64,000 nucleotides of DNA from Phellopilus nigrolimitatus (Eukaryota > Basidiomycota > Agaricomycetes > Hymenochaetales > Hymenochaetaceae), in contig JAJOHG010000079.1 in assembly GCA_021029095.1 (NCBI GenBank), positions 57,875 through 121,874 on the forward strand, given 5' to 3'. The notes beneath the pieces are model-generated. The model saw only the letters and a program-made list of their open reading frames with translations. It made no database searches and was not told where the DNA came from. This document shows, in pieces, positions 43,771 to 55,229 of the stretch. The number at the start of each line of letters is the position of its first letter. Positions within the stretch are counted from its first letter, which is position 1. The translations under genes were made by a program, and so were the position numbers.

Positions 43771-44400
43771 TGTGCGGCGGGCGTAGGACGCGTCAGCAGG
43801 AGCGGTGCACGACCCCGCATTGTCTTCCAGATGGGTGCTTGTGCGCCGCTGTAAACTCGCTCCCGTCGCGGCCAATGCAGAACCCAGACGCGTTGTGCGC
43901 CCCTTGTTTGTACGTGGGACTAGTAGCTGCTGTGTTTCCCTCGTTTTGGTCAGGCGATGTATTTATGCTCTAAATAAATAGTTGTAAATTCAAATGCAGA
44001 TCAAGAGGTCTGGAGTGTTAATGCTCAAAAATTGTAATCTTTCTCCTTTCTACTTTAGTTTGTTTTCTGCGCTTGTTTCGACTAGGCTAAGACCCGGCAC
44101 ACGAGAGCAGGCTGATTCAGGCAACGCCTATGTTGATCGCTCGGCATTCTTGCATAGTATGACTGCCGATATCTGTCCTCAGCTATGCTCAGGCACATAA
44201 CCTCATACGACTCTGCCTATGCGAGGAAGACGAAAGGTTCAAGATCACCGGAGCCTAAACATGGCCGTGAGTCTGGTCCGTCGAAGTTCGAACTTGGCCT
44301 ATAACGCCTTCTATTTTCTTTCTTCATATCGTTCCCAAAGCAGAGCATCCGTCGATGTATCACAGCACATCGGAAAGTAATATCAAGACGAGAAGGCTCA
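43770..44400. other. Nothing recognised
   Basis: Short frames only. The AT-rich part at 43930-44060 contains no promoter module and no repeat shared with other parts of the window that I could see. Confidence 0.35.
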
Positions 44401-44405
44401 AGAGC

Positions 44406-44837
44406 ACTCGACGCCTTTGACGCCTTCTTTAGGTGCCTCGCAGGCTCATACGCCACATCCCTTAACCTTATAAAAGCCTTACTCTTTCGCTCGTACATCC
44501 CCATCGGTTATCCCCATCGGTTCCCGCTCCTCGCATCCAAATCCTATCGGACCCCATGCCCCCCTTCCCCTCCTGGTTCTGTTGGATGTTAGAGCGAGGC
44601 TCGTCTCCTTTCCTCGATCGTCTTGCCATAGCCGGACCGGAGCTGCAGAAGCCAGCTCTTTGGGGGACATTGACGACGTCCACATCGGAAGCAGCACGCG
44701 CTAACATCAACTGCGGGCGCACGTCATCCGCAGAACACCGCACCTTCTTCGAGATGGCAGGAAGGGACAAGGCCCGGCGGCAGGTCCCGCAGTCCAGGCA
44801 CGACGGATTTTTGATGTTGACGCCTTCCGTGTCATAG
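44406..44837 (+). CDS. I2: P2 module driving a candidate 93-aa ORF
   Basis: P2: CCTTTGACGCC (44414-44424), TTCTTTAGGTGC, CTCGCAGGCTCA (44437-44448), CCTTATAAAAGCC (about 44466-44478). The first ATG in the leader, at 44556, opens 93 codons (MPPFPSWFCWMLERGSS... to 44837) at a distance normal for a fungal leader. The homologous I1 copy has an early stop, and the sequence has no recognisable domain, so coding is doubtful. The module itself is the best-preserved long-spacing P2 in the window. Confidence 0.4.
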
Positions 44838-44949
44838 CGTCACTGACCCCATTGCTGCTGTGACTGCGTGTCCGGAGTAGGCGATGCACTCGTTTTCTGT
44901 TAGTTATACGCAAGGCCGGTGATACCCGTGTGCGCTGCGTGTCGTCGGA

Positions 44950-45835
44950 CCGTGTATTCTTTATTTGCGCGCGCGCAGGCTGATGAGGGAATTCTTTTCC
45001 CTATACTTAGCTGACTTGAGGAGAGTCGGTACGCGGGTATAGAAGGTGTTGGATGGGAGGGGACGTGATGCTTGCGGATTTTCCCCCCATCGCCTTTCGC
45101 TCTTTCCTGCACTGTTCAAGCAAAGCTTCGACCTCTTCAGCTTCGGTACGGAGCTGCCGTAGGGATAAAACTCGGGGTAACCGCCGGTATTATCCTCGTT
45201 GTCTTCTTCTCCTTGGCCACTTTCTGTTCGTTGCTGAGGTCGTAGCTGCCCTTTTCTGCATTTGCGCTCGTACCTGAAGCAAGTTGTGCCCAAATTTCGC
45301 TTTCCGCCCCTTGGCCAGCCGATCTACTATGGGCACGGGCCTCTTCATTGTCATTCTGCTGTATGTCTTTAAGACGAGAGTGAAAAGGCAGCGCCTTTGT
45401 GTGTGTACATCGGAAAAGCGGTAAGGGCGGAGGAATCCACCGTGGTAAGAGCACCTAATTACTTTCTGTTTCACTCTCCCAGCATGTGTCCTAGTGGCGA
45501 CAACAATGGGTCCATCGTGCTTTGCAATGACGATCTCAGGCTGTGCTGGGCGCTTGCTACCTATGCCGCTCTACGTAGGATTAGGTGGCCTATGTGTCTG
45601 GGCATCTGTCATTGTATGGTTCGCTGAGTCCCTGTTGTACTAGTGGTGATGCTAGAAATAGTGGTAGTTCTTGGTGGTAGTACTAGCGATGATTGAATAA
45701 AAAAAGAGTCGGAGATTTGATTTAAAGTGCTTGGAGTGAAACACGGCGCTCGCTGGTTGGTACTCACGCCGTTCTGGGGTACCTTATATCCTTTGCGCAA
45801 GATCACTTCTGACGGCATCCGAATCCGGCCAAGCC
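44950..45835 (-). pseudogene. B5: degenerate family B copy with P1 relic
   Basis: On the minus strand GGATTCGGATGCCGTC (45816-45831) is the beginning of a P1 promoter of the B type, followed by GGATATAAGG as possible TATA box. The acidic exon survives at about 45250-45080: SGQGEEDNEDN, then YPEFYPYGSS, and in another frame EAEEVEALLEQ. This parallels B4 (EDNEEYNEEYNEDN, SGSSGDEAEEGEALLEQ). Exons 1 and 2 and the basic motif are not recognisable. Frames are shifted, so it is not functional. Confidence 0.5.
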
Positions 45836-46149
45836 ACAACACCGCTGACGTACTAATTGATTACATCATACTGCAACACGTTTTCTTGTCGCTGCCTTCG
45901 ATGGTCTTATCGGTTTGTGCCCGCCATGTCCTTTGTACGTACCTTCGCGTTCAGTGATGTCCACTGACAGAGCAGCATCTGCTCGAGGCTTCTAGTTAGG
46001 AAACTTTACTGAACTCAGATGCATCGCGGGTTCGCCGACAGGCTACAGCCCCGAACTCACTCGTCTGAGTTGCCTTGCTCCTGTTTTCATCCATGACAGT
46101 GTTTGGATTCCGCAGCTTCGAGTCGCTCAATTGGCCGCAGCCATTCTGC

Positions 46150-47350
46150 TTGTCCTTTCCCGCCATCTGGGATGCTTGAACGGCTCAACGCAGCTCCCCT
46201 GCAGCTATATCGATAACCATCTTCGTTATTTTCCTTCCTCGCCATCCATTCTCATCGTAGCATTAGCGCCCGCTCGTCCTCCGCGCCACGGCCGTAATTA
46301 CAGAATCCGCCCGATCCACTCAGATCGGTACAATATTGGAGAACGCAAAGCGGATTCAGCCAGTGCTCTGCTTTTTCACCATTTTGTTTTTACCTTCATC
46401 TTCAGGCTGCATACGTTCCCGCGAGCCGGGTCAGTTTCGACCGGCGCTGCCGCCGCACCACTGACGGAGAAGAGAACGCGCGCACATCGGCAAGCTCACG
46501 CGTGTGCGACTGCTCGCGTAGTCTGGATCCTTCTCTGCATAGTCTGCGGCGGCGGGCCCGTGCCACTGATCTTCGCGAGCTGACGGCTTCGATTTCCTGA
46601 ATCCCCTACTCTGTCCTCATTGCTTTGTCAGTCGCTTTGCGGCGCGATGACTTTTTTCTTTTACTTCCTTTGCATCGTGACGATGCTGGTTGGAGGACAT
46701 CGTCGGCGAGTAAAGTGCAACTGTAGACGCAAAGCTCTGTTTTATGTATTTATCCGAAGAGGACGATAGAAGTTTTATTTTGTAGATTGCAATTTATGCA
46801 AAGAAGCAAAAGCTAGAATCCAAATCAGTACGGAGGGCTGCGCCCCATTCAACTCATACAGCACGGCCGTCCTATAAGTTGCATCTCCATCTGCACCTAG
46901 CCCACCTTACGTAAGCTTTCCACCCGTGAAGAGCTGCCAACTCCGGGTTCCGAGATCCGCGGGGTTCACAGAGTGTCGAGGTACGTAGACGCACGTAACG
47001 GGCTTGGTGCGAGGAGGTACGAGAGTCCGAGCTCGAGAGGGTGCATGGTCGTTTGCAGGATGGTGTGCGCGTCCACGGGCACCTCTTCGACATGCAGCTG
47101 GCACGCCTTCTTTCAGAGAATTTGTACGTTATAAACACGGGTGTATTCTGAACGGCGATGAAGAAGCTTACTGTCAGAGCCCATCTCCTCCGCGCAGTCC
47201 AACCACTTTTGATGAGCCTCCTACGTGCACGTTTTTCGGTGCGCGTTCACAGCGACGGGACAAGAAAGGTCGCTATGACGCGTGAACGCGTAAGAGTGCG
47301 CTTGTGGGTTCGAGTACTGCGCAGCGCTGCATAACCGGCGGCACTATAGT
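46150..47350 (-). repeat. H3 dispersed repeat
   Basis: Colinear, inverted partner of H2, extended at its far end by a segment that matches H1 (46370-46600 against 28600-28750: GCATACGTTCCCGCGAGCC). It includes the intron-like TGACAGTAAGCTTCTTCATC (donor changed to GTAAGC) and RASCMSKRCPW-type sequence. Reading frames are broken. Confidence 0.5.
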
Positions 47351-47651
47351 ACCCATGGCGAGGAAAGTGAGAAGATAAAAGACGAGCAGAAATCGAGAGA
47401 GACCGAGGGCACGCGACTCGCTTACATAATACAGTGGTACAGCAGTTGAAGATCGAGTAACGACGTTTGGATTCGACTCAACCGCAACCTGATGAGTTTA
47501 ACTTCTTATCTTCAAGCACGAAGAACATAACCATCAAGTATATGCAGGATCTTCGTATATACTGATTCAGCAGGAGAATCCGATACAGCAGTGCATCACA
47601 GCAAATTTTATTCCACATCAACAAGAGGCTCGCAATCATGATCACTAGCAC

Positions 47652-47716
47652 CGAATTCCTTTGACGCCCCCCGGCGCAGGCTCACCTCCAGAGCCTCCCT
47701 CCCATAATATTTATGC
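47652..47716 (+). promoter_or_regulatory. P2 module facing B3
   Basis: TTCCTTTGACGCC (47656-47668), then CGCAGGCTCACC (47675-47686), then ATATTTATGC (47707-47716). Partner of the module at 31694. Confidence 0.7.
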
Positions 47717-47975
47717 AAATATCTTCTCACTCGTTCAGTCAGTCGAATTCTCCCTCGTCTCCCTTCTCTCCTCGACTCCCAAGGCACGGTTTTTGTCGCT
47801 CGTGTTGTGCGCACATCTATATCCCCTCCGTCTATGATCTGCCGACTCCTCCTCCCCCGCAGGGTTCCTGCCAGCTCTATCAATCTCGCATCCTCAAAGA
47901 TGAGCTTCCGATCCAGAAAGATCCTTGAAGCTCGACCTCGAAGCGTGCGCCGGGCTGGCGAGCATTGACGGCGGT

Positions 47976-48849
47976 TTACCCAGAAAAAACGGTGGCAAGC
48001 GACGCCGAATGTCCTCGACTCTTGCGGTGGCGCCATACGACATGTCGCAGTGCGCGGGGGACGTTCTGGTTGGCCTTGCGAGAGTCTGTCAATATCCGCT
48101 TGGCCGGAGAGCCATCCGGCCGTAGCCGTTTAACTGTGTGTGGAGCTGACTCGTTAGGTGCGCATCGATGGACATTGGATACCCTTGAAGGCTCACTGCA
48201 TGCGGGTTCGTCATCCTCGTCCGACTCTGCTTTTCTCTTTGGCATGCGCACAATGAGTGCAGCCTCGACCTCTTGAGCGTCAATGTCGGAGCTGCCTTCG
48301 ACAGCGGACGTGGGATCATCGGCAATATTTCTCCCCTCCTCGTCGGTTTCCTCGTCGGTTTCCTCATCATATACCTGGCATTCTTTGTCTTCACTCTTCT
48401 CGTCTCCTCCATCGTAGCCACTCGCGTCCTCCTCTTCTTCGCTCCTGCAGCAGGCAACCGCACTTGCAGGTTATCGTCAGCACGAAATGAATGTGCGAAA
48501 AAAAGGCCGACGTACTTGAGCTCCGCTTTCCGCTCCTTGACCAGTCGTTCGATGAGGGCGGTCCTTTTGGCTGTTTCCTTGTTGTACTCCTACAAGCAGA
48601 TAGGTAAAAGGAAGCGCTCCTTTAGTGGCTATTTTGGTGAGCGAGAAAAGATGGAGGGCTCACCGCGGTGAGGGAATCTAGTTCCCTGTGGTTCAGTTCC
48701 CTAAGCCTGTACCCAGGCTTAGACAAAACGCGGGACATCGTTCTTGGAGACGGTGGCTCGGCCCTACGCTTTTCTTCGGCTTGCCGTGCCCGCTCACTGA
48801 GACCTCTAGAGGCCTCGGCAACAATGCGTTCTGTGACTGCTACAGACAT
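47976..48849 (-). CDS. B3: 227-aa SAP-like/KRKA protein
   Basis: Exons 48849-48664, 48589-48516, 48462-48197 and 48133-47976 join to 684 nt (227 aa), phases 0, 2 and 1. Exon 1 (186 nt), exon 2 (74 nt) and exon 3 (266 nt) equal those of B2 exactly. Exon 2 reads EYNKETAKRTALIERLVK. Exon 3 is acidic and ends MPKRKAESDEDDEPAC. Exon 4 (IKRLRPDGSPAKRILTDSRKANQNV) follows the B1 frame and then stops early (ATVFSG). The acidic and SAP-like exons are free of frameshifts in all three intact B genes, while their last exons differ in length and frame. Promoter P1 lies upstream and P2 faces it from 47652. Confidence 0.7.
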
Positions 48850-48944
48850 GAATGCAGTGGCTTCTGGACAACGGTGAGATGTTGTTAATGGTGGATTGTG
48901 GAAGTGGTCGTTGTAGTTGCAGGATGAAGAGGAGATAAAGATTT

Positions 48945-49060
48945 CCCCCCTTTTAGAGCCCGGCTTTTTCATCCGCGTCGCCCTGGTGTTCTTTGTGTTT
49001 CATTGTGCAAGACTGGCAACTTCGGACGGCATCCGAATCCGGTTGAGCCACTGATTGCTG
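48945..49060 (-). promoter_or_regulatory. P1 promoter of B3
   Basis: Minus strand: GGATTCGGATGCCGTCCGAA, then TTGCCAGTCTTGCACAATGA, AACACAAAGAACACC (to about 48988), then CTCTAAAAGG (about 48950-48959). Confidence 0.7.
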
Positions 49061-49247
49061 CGGCTTGCAGACGGGTTATGTAATAATAAGCCACAATGAG
49101 CCACCGAAAAGCTTGCAGCGTGGTCTTTTGAGCACAGGTACTACATTGCTCAAATGATTACGCAGTACAGATGACCTCTTCCATGCAGATATCTCTTTCC
49201 TCATTCCCTTCTCGCCGGGAATTGTATTTTCCAACCCCTCTCTCATC

Positions 49248-49737
49248 TCACATACTCGTGCTTGTCGTATTCGCACTGGTTCGCGCAGTCCCAATTAGCT
49301 CCGCAACCTCTTCGCACTCGGCGTCAGACTCAATATCGACGTCCTTACGCTTCCTAACAGGATCCACAAACGCAGGCTCCTTATCCTCAGATTCGAGATC
49401 GTCGAACTCAGCAAGCGGAGGGTCGTTTACAATTTCGATTCTCCCTTCGCTAGCGACGTCGTAATCACTGTCTTCGTACCTGTGGAAGAGCGGAGCATGT
49501 GTTATGGTCAAATACTGTATCAGCCATACTATGGGAGAAGGCATACCAAATTTCTGCCTGTCTCTGAGCGGACTGCCCGATGGACTCGTCATTTTTCTCG
49601 AGCGGAGGTCGGGCCATTGGGTCGTGAGCTTGTAAATCCGGAATGGCCTCCAGACGCTGCTCGGAAATAAATCCACGGATCTCCTCGTGAACTCGTATTC
49701 GCGACGCTATAGCCTCCAGATCTAGGTTATAGGCCAT
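49248..49737 (-). CDS. C3: 140-aa short family C protein
   Basis: Exons 49737-49547 and 49479-49248 join to 423 nt (140 aa). The first exon is 191 nt, the same as C2. It keeps VHEEIRGFISEQRLEAIPD, the phase-2 intron, an acidic exon (LAEFDDLESEDKEPAF) and VRKRKDVDIESDAECEEVAEL, so its basic motif is closer to C1 than that of C2. It ends TARTSANTTSTSM, the same short end as C2. C2 and C3 are arm partners. Directly downstream on the same strand is B3, reproducing the C-then-B order of the other two loci. Confidence 0.65.
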
Positions 49738-49789
49738 GGCGCGCTCTGTGATGTTAGTAGTTGAAGAAATGGAGGGATCTCTCGTCGTT

Positions 49790-49860
49790 CGACTTTGTGA
49801 AAGTTCATTGTGCAAGCTCGGCAACTGGCGGTGTCCGATGTGGCTACTGATTTGGTCCCA
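49790..49860 (-). promoter_or_regulatory. P1 promoter of C3
   Basis: Minus strand: CGGACACCGCCAGTTGCCGA then GCTTGCACAATGAACTTTC (about 49797-49815). Only one CACAATGAA unit remains. Confidence 0.55.
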
Positions 49861-50199
49861 TTATTACGTAGACGCATTATTTCGTTCATACCGCGAGTTT
49901 GGCAATTGACAAGACCTTTGTAGCGTTTGCTTGTCCCTGCATATCGAAAGCGAGACTGACACATAGACTATGATTGAATCAGAAGTGATCCAAATGTGAG
50001 CGCTGGAACGCCGAAAGGTGGCCTGCTCTGAGCTTACTATTGTCTTACTGAAACGCTGGAGTACCAGCTCAGCATTCATACGGTGTTACAGCAATCCATC
50101 TGATATCGAAGTGCTCGCCACTACGACGCAATACGTACGGTGCTCACCAAGTTCGTCGCGTCACACAAGGCCAGCAGTAATAAGCTTCTTGTTTTTTTT

Positions 50200-50607
50200 T
50201 TCTTCGCAAGTGGCTTGTAGGCAATCAACTTGTAAGGCGGTCTTCTCTGGAAATGGTCACTATAAAAACTAAATTGGAGTATTTCCGGCTAATATTGGCG
50301 TTGACACACCTGTTTTTGCCCCAGTTAACCTAGTCTTGCTGAGATTTCAATCACTCACACGACAGGCATGTACCTGTCCTCGTTGGTGCAGTGTCCGTCG
50401 TGTATGACTTCTATTTATGACAGGTAAGTATGTCATATTAGAACGGGCTTCATTCCAGCAATGATTTAGGCTCTCTTCAAGACAATTGCGAGAGCCCATA
50501 ATGGCCGGATCTTGGGTGGGCTCTTGGGTTGCGGAATCGTCATATCCTATGGCACGGTTAAAAGATAGAAGAGGATGACCTAGGTCTTCCCCCGAATCTG
50601 CGATCAC
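50200..50607 (-). CDS. J3: J-family copy upstream of C3
   Basis: A frame starting MIADSGEDLGHPLLSFNRA at 50607 is homologous to J1. It runs to TLHQRGQVHACRVSD, and a second exon-like part after an AT-rich segment holds FQRRPPYKLIAYKPLA-like sequence at about 50255-50205. Splice donors correspond to J1 (GTGAGTGATTG). Arm partner of J2. Function unknown. Confidence 0.35.
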
Positions 50608-51026
50608 TGGTTTCTAGAAGATATCGATCTAGCCTACCTGCTTCTTTGCTTTCTCCCATCTACACCGCAAAATATAAGCGTGTGAACGGCGGCGACGACA
50701 GGGCAGTATATCTACGACATGGGACTCACTGCCCTCACTGTCTGTTTAGTCTAGATCGGCGCCAAGAGCGTATGTGATATTTTTTATGCCTGTCAAATAC
50801 TGAGATATGGAGAGTCAATGGGTTATATTTCGCTTTAGAGAGACTGAAACGAGACGGCGGAAAAGATGTTCAGATATAAATGAAAGCAGTATTTGAATTA
50901 AGAATTCAATTTATCAACAAACATTCATATCACAACATTGTCGCAACATTAGACAGAATACATCACGATCTAAGTACGAAGCAAGGATCTACCTTTATTA
51001 TTCAGATATCTTCAAACAGACAGAGT

Positions 51027-52782
51027 TCAAGCAGCGGCGACGAGGATAAGTTCGGCCCACTTCTTCATCCAGTTGTCTACGATACTGGCCTCGACAGCAA
51101 GTGCGTTGTAGTCAGCGCTAAGCATGATACGTCCCTTCCACTCGGTTACACGGAAAAACCTAGTTTGAAGAAACAAGCATCGCGACGGCTCTCAGTCTAC
51201 ATGAGAGAACTGAAAAAAGATAATACGTACGGTCCGGGATCAGTCTTGTTGAGGCCGAGAAAGAAATCCGTGATCTCAATGGCAGTATTCCCCTCTTTCG
51301 GATATTTGGGCTGAAGATATGTAGCGCCCTTACCGTCACCGGCGAACCAAGGTCCGCACCACGGTGGCGGCGGTGGCGCGGTCAACATCTGCTCGGCCTG
51401 CTGGATTGCAATGCCGAGCAAAGCCGGGAGTTCGGACTGATGCTTGTAGTCCTTCTTGACCGCCCGCGCAAAGTCGATGACGACTTCTTTAGCGTTCTTC
51501 TCAATTTCGCCCGTGTACTTGTCGGCGATGGCTGCCGGAATCTGGATCGAGGACATTCCAAGGCAGTAGCCAGGGTAGTCGAACGTGCCGCGGTATTCCT
51601 TCGCTAGGCGATGGCGCGCGTCAACGAGACCCCAAAAGAAAAGTATATTTGGAGAGCCCGGACTAGGTGGGTTATCGAGAATAGTCACAACGCATAGCGC
51701 AGCGTGCGCTATCAAACCTTTTTTCAGATTGATGCTTCCGGGTTAGTCACGAAAGTGGCTCACCCAAATGGTTTACAGTCAGTTTGTCGGCAAACTTGGA
51801 ACCAGCAGCGACGATCTTCTTCGACTCATCAACCGTGAAGGTATGAAATGCACGACAGGTGACTGGATCAGCCTTCGTAGGGTCGTACGGAGGTGACTTG
51901 AGAGATTTGAAGGTGTGGGCGAGCTTAAATAGGGGGAAGGTCAGACAACGCACTATACTACATAACCAGAAAGGTAGACCGTACTGGTGCGCCTTCTGAA
52001 AGACCTTCCATGACTTTGGCCAACGTCTCCTGGTACTTGCGACCCTCCCTGGGCTCTTCCGCGAGCTCCGCCTTAGTTAAGTTTCCACTACTGTCGTACT
52101 CCGCGGGCTCGTGTCTCCTCAGGACCTCTGAGATGATCGGAAGCAGGCGGCCACTCTCCTTTCCCCAAGTTAAACGAGCCGACTCTGCTGAAGTGTAGTG
52201 GGCGTCGGTAATATACTTCGACAAATGCTCGAAAAACTTAGTCGCGACGATCTTGATGCCAGCCCCGTCGAATGGGACATGCGAGGTGCGGAACAAGAAT
52301 CCGAACGTGGTCGTAGAAAAGGACACAACGTACAGGAGTGTCTGGGGCTCGAGATCCTTCGTCGGAAGAAGTCCTTGGCCAACCTCGTAGCGCAACGTAT
52401 CTAAATCTTTGACGCCTTCTTTCAGCAGCACAGTCTCTGCTGCCCACGCATTGACATCGGCGGCACCAGAGGGTAAGACATATGCGAGGAATGACGCGGG
52501 TAATGGGGAATCTTCACGAGGCTCGTGGAGAATCTGCGCCGCAACCGCTGGGATGTCCCAGCGTGTCGAGATCCAGGCCTTGTGGATGAGGCCGAGGATG
52601 TTATTGGCATTGAACGGTTGTGATAGCTGTGCATAGACACCGAGGAAGAGATTTTGCTCGCCATTCTTGTGAAAATTCCATATGTCTTCCGTGAGCTCTC
52701 CACCGCCTATTTTTCGCTTGAAGAGTGAATAATCCTTCTCGTCACGGAGCCATCGGTAACGCGAGAAAGCAAAGGAATCCAT
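51027..52782 (-). CDS. CoA-dependent acyltransferase-like protein (condensation/Tri3 superfamily), about 525 aa
   Basis: Exons 52782-51985, 51923-51764, 51717-51231 and 51159-51027 join to 1578 nt (525 aa). Intron 1 could instead start at 51966, adding six residues. The first exon carries HVPFDGAG, an HxxxDG motif like that of chloramphenicol-acetyltransferase-fold acyltransferases, including the trichothecene 15-O-acetyltransferase Tri3 and NRPS condensation domains. In those enzymes the His acts as base in transferring an acyl group to an alcohol or amine. Later blocks fit the superfamily (NHLGLIAHAALCVV, then FFWGLVDARHRL, then RIMLSADYNALAVEASIVDNWM). No DFGWG motif is evident. No signal peptide. 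It is unique in the window, outside the palindrome, with no visible biosynthetic cluster. The substrate is unknown. Confidence 0.8.
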
Positions 52783-52999
52783 GTTGTTTATTTTGTGAGC
52801 CGGAGGCGCTGGCTCCGCAGACAGCTTGATTGTACCGTTGTTCTTTGAGAGATGAAAGCAGAGAAGGGATCAGCGATGACGACGATGAAAAACGCGAAGG
52901 CCCCCCAAAAAAGCAACGCGAGGAAGAGTGTCAGAAATATATCCAAACGGTGTGGATTAGAGCTGCAAAGAACACGCAGGCTCAAGACGAAACATGTAG

Positions 53000-54240
53000 G
53001 GTAGGGCACTATTTGAACACTTCGTGCTCTCTGAAAGATAGAAAAGCGACAGCGAGGGTCCGTGATACATTTAATATCTTCCCATACACATTATGATGTA
53101 GCCTTCAGGCGAAATGGAGAAGCTAAATATGCACGGGAATGGAGCCGCCTTTTTACGGTTTGAGTGCCCAAATTTTAGCTGCAGTATGATGATAGAGTGC
53201 TCGTCGATTGGGAACCATAAGGAGGACCGGTGATCTCGGGGCGATGGACATGTTCCAACACAAAAAAGAAGACTTGCCCGATATCACAAAAAAAGGCTAC
53301 CCACTTACTTGCAGCGCTTCCTCCTTACGATGAACATGAATTTTTTGAAAATCATAAAGAGCCGCAGACTCTGAAAACAAACTATCCTTGGATTTGCTGG
53401 CAGGAAGGTCTGAGAGGTTCAACCCGACATAGTAATCGGCGCTGATTGTCCGCAGTCGTTCGCAACTTCTGCCCGCTCCGAGTTCAAGTTAGATGCTCAC
53501 ACAAAATCTATAATCAAAAGCCGATTCGGAGATGGCACAAGACCCAGTCTCTTCGAATGAAGTACTGAACCTGTAACAGGCTCGCGCCGAATGCCTTAAT
53601 CGCATGAAGAATAGTCAGCTAAGTGTATGCACTATACTATATTTTTAGTACACTCGCCGTTAATTCTTAGATTGTCTTCTTCATTTATTTGCTAAGTCGC
53701 CGGCGCGGACGCACAGAGGAATTACGAATTCATGGGTAGACCACAGATGTCTTCGATTTTTCCATCATTTTGGACGCCGTCGAACCAACAATTCTACGCG
53801 GTTGCCGACGGGTAATTTCACCGCGACCGAGATGTCCGTAGACTGTGAATCTTCTGCGAGTCTGAGATTGCATTCTGTTGCGTTGATGTTCGAACACCAA
53901 TCCCGTTTTGCAGGTAGATTTACATCTAGTATGCGTCGTCTTGAGTTGGCCGTGCGTGTCGAAGGCCAATGTCGGTGAATGAAGTGCAGCTCGTCAAAGA
54001 CGGTAGACGCGATGCCCTGATTGTTTTTAGTCGAAGACGACGATTTGCTTGGTGCGAAGCCGCAACTTCTGCCACGGCTAACGAGACCTGACAGGATGAG
54101 CCGGTACGTAGACGTGACGTGATACGTTGTCTGCCTTCATTTGTCGTAGTCTTTCGTACTCTCAAAGTTGAGATTTGCTTAGAGACAAAAGCCGCTCCGA
54201 AGCAAAACGGACGGCTAAAGGAGTAATACAGCAGTGTTGG
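53000..54240. other. No supported gene
   Basis: Only short overlapping frames. AT-rich from 53100 to 53700. The 182-codon minus-strand frame 54474-53926 has no domain and overlaps the H4 fragment, so it is not accepted. Confidence 0.4.
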
Positions 54241-54319
54241 ATGTATGTGACTCCTTGAAGACGTACATTCCACATAAATAGCAATCCAACCAGCAAATGC
54301 ACAAGAAGGCATCCTCTCC

Positions 54320-54540
54320 TTATATAGGACGGCCGTCCTATAAGTCGTATCTGCTAGCCCATCTTGAGCTTCTCGCGCCTCAGCCGCGGCCAACCTACCC
54401 TCCTGGAACAGAGGTCCGAGGGGCTCACACGAAAATAGATGAAGCACGAGAATCCGAGCAGAAGAGGGGCTCATGGTCGTTCGTAGTGTTGTGGGCTCGG
54501 CGCGGAGCCATGCTGGCGTGCTGACTCAGCCCTCTTGCTC
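54320..54540 (-). repeat. H4 fragment
   Basis: GGACGGCCGTCCTATAAGTC and CCCATCTTGAGCTTCTCG resemble 46865-46925 and its continuation (GGTCCGAGGGGCTCACAC against GAGATCCGCGGGGTTCACAG). A short piece of the H unit. Confidence 0.45.
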
Positions 54541-54544
54541 TCAC

Positions 54545-55200
54545 GTGCCACTGCGTTCTATGTGCGATTGGCCGTCTGTAGTGGGTGAGTGAAAATTTCA
54601 TAGACCCGGGTATGGGTCAGAAGGGGTCAGTGACGTAGAATACGTCCTCAAACCTTTACAGGTCCTAAGCACACTTCGTACAACTTTAACAAAAGGCACC
54701 GTAGCCACCCAAGTCTGTACCCGAGTCGAGTCCATTGGATCATGTCACCACAGGCCCACAGCAAGTCCCGATTCCGGTAGGAAACTCTAAATATTCGCCA
54801 GAAGTAATGCTGAAGACACTTGGAATGGCAGTCAGAGATATATAGCGCACTCGGTAACCTAACGAGCACATCCTCAGCCGATTTTGCAGTTATTATTTGG
54901 CAAAAATGCGCGCCGGACCGGCTTTTACTGACCCCATTGACCCGCCGATTTTCCAACACTTCATTGACCCTCGGGCCAGACCATGGACCCTGATCTGGTC
55001 AGTGGTCAGTAGAAAGGTCCGACTCTTCACAGCGAATGGCGACGCAAAATATTCGGATCTGCTTCGAAATTTAGGGATTCGGCTTCAAGGTCTGTGTTGA
55101 ATCGTCCTTGTACCTTCATACATTGAACCGCTTGACTATACGGATTTATCAGTGGAATACTCTAATCAGCGATGCGTCGAGGATATTCGAGAGCGAAGAT
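54545..55200. other. No supported gene
   Basis: Frames of 67-103 codons on both strands show no recognisable content. The palindromic CTGACCACTGACCAGATC-type sequence at 54985-55010 is short and probably incidental. Confidence 0.35.
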
Positions 55201-55229
55201 TGGTCTAGAGGGCTCACAACATCATGATC

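Larger units (their letters stand above)
41960..50610 (-). repeat. Right arm of the large inverted duplication
   Basis: Reading outward from the centre: T3, P2, E2, P2 with I2, B5, H3, P2, B3, C3, J3. Each has an inverted partner in the left arm. The arm ends just before the acyltransferase gene; beyond about 50.6 kb the left-side order (A5, B1, C1) has no counterpart here. Confidence 0.8.

Noticed and set aside
53926..54474. 182-codon minus-strand frame
   Set aside because: No domain, overlaps the H4 repeat fragment, and composition resembles noncoding flank.
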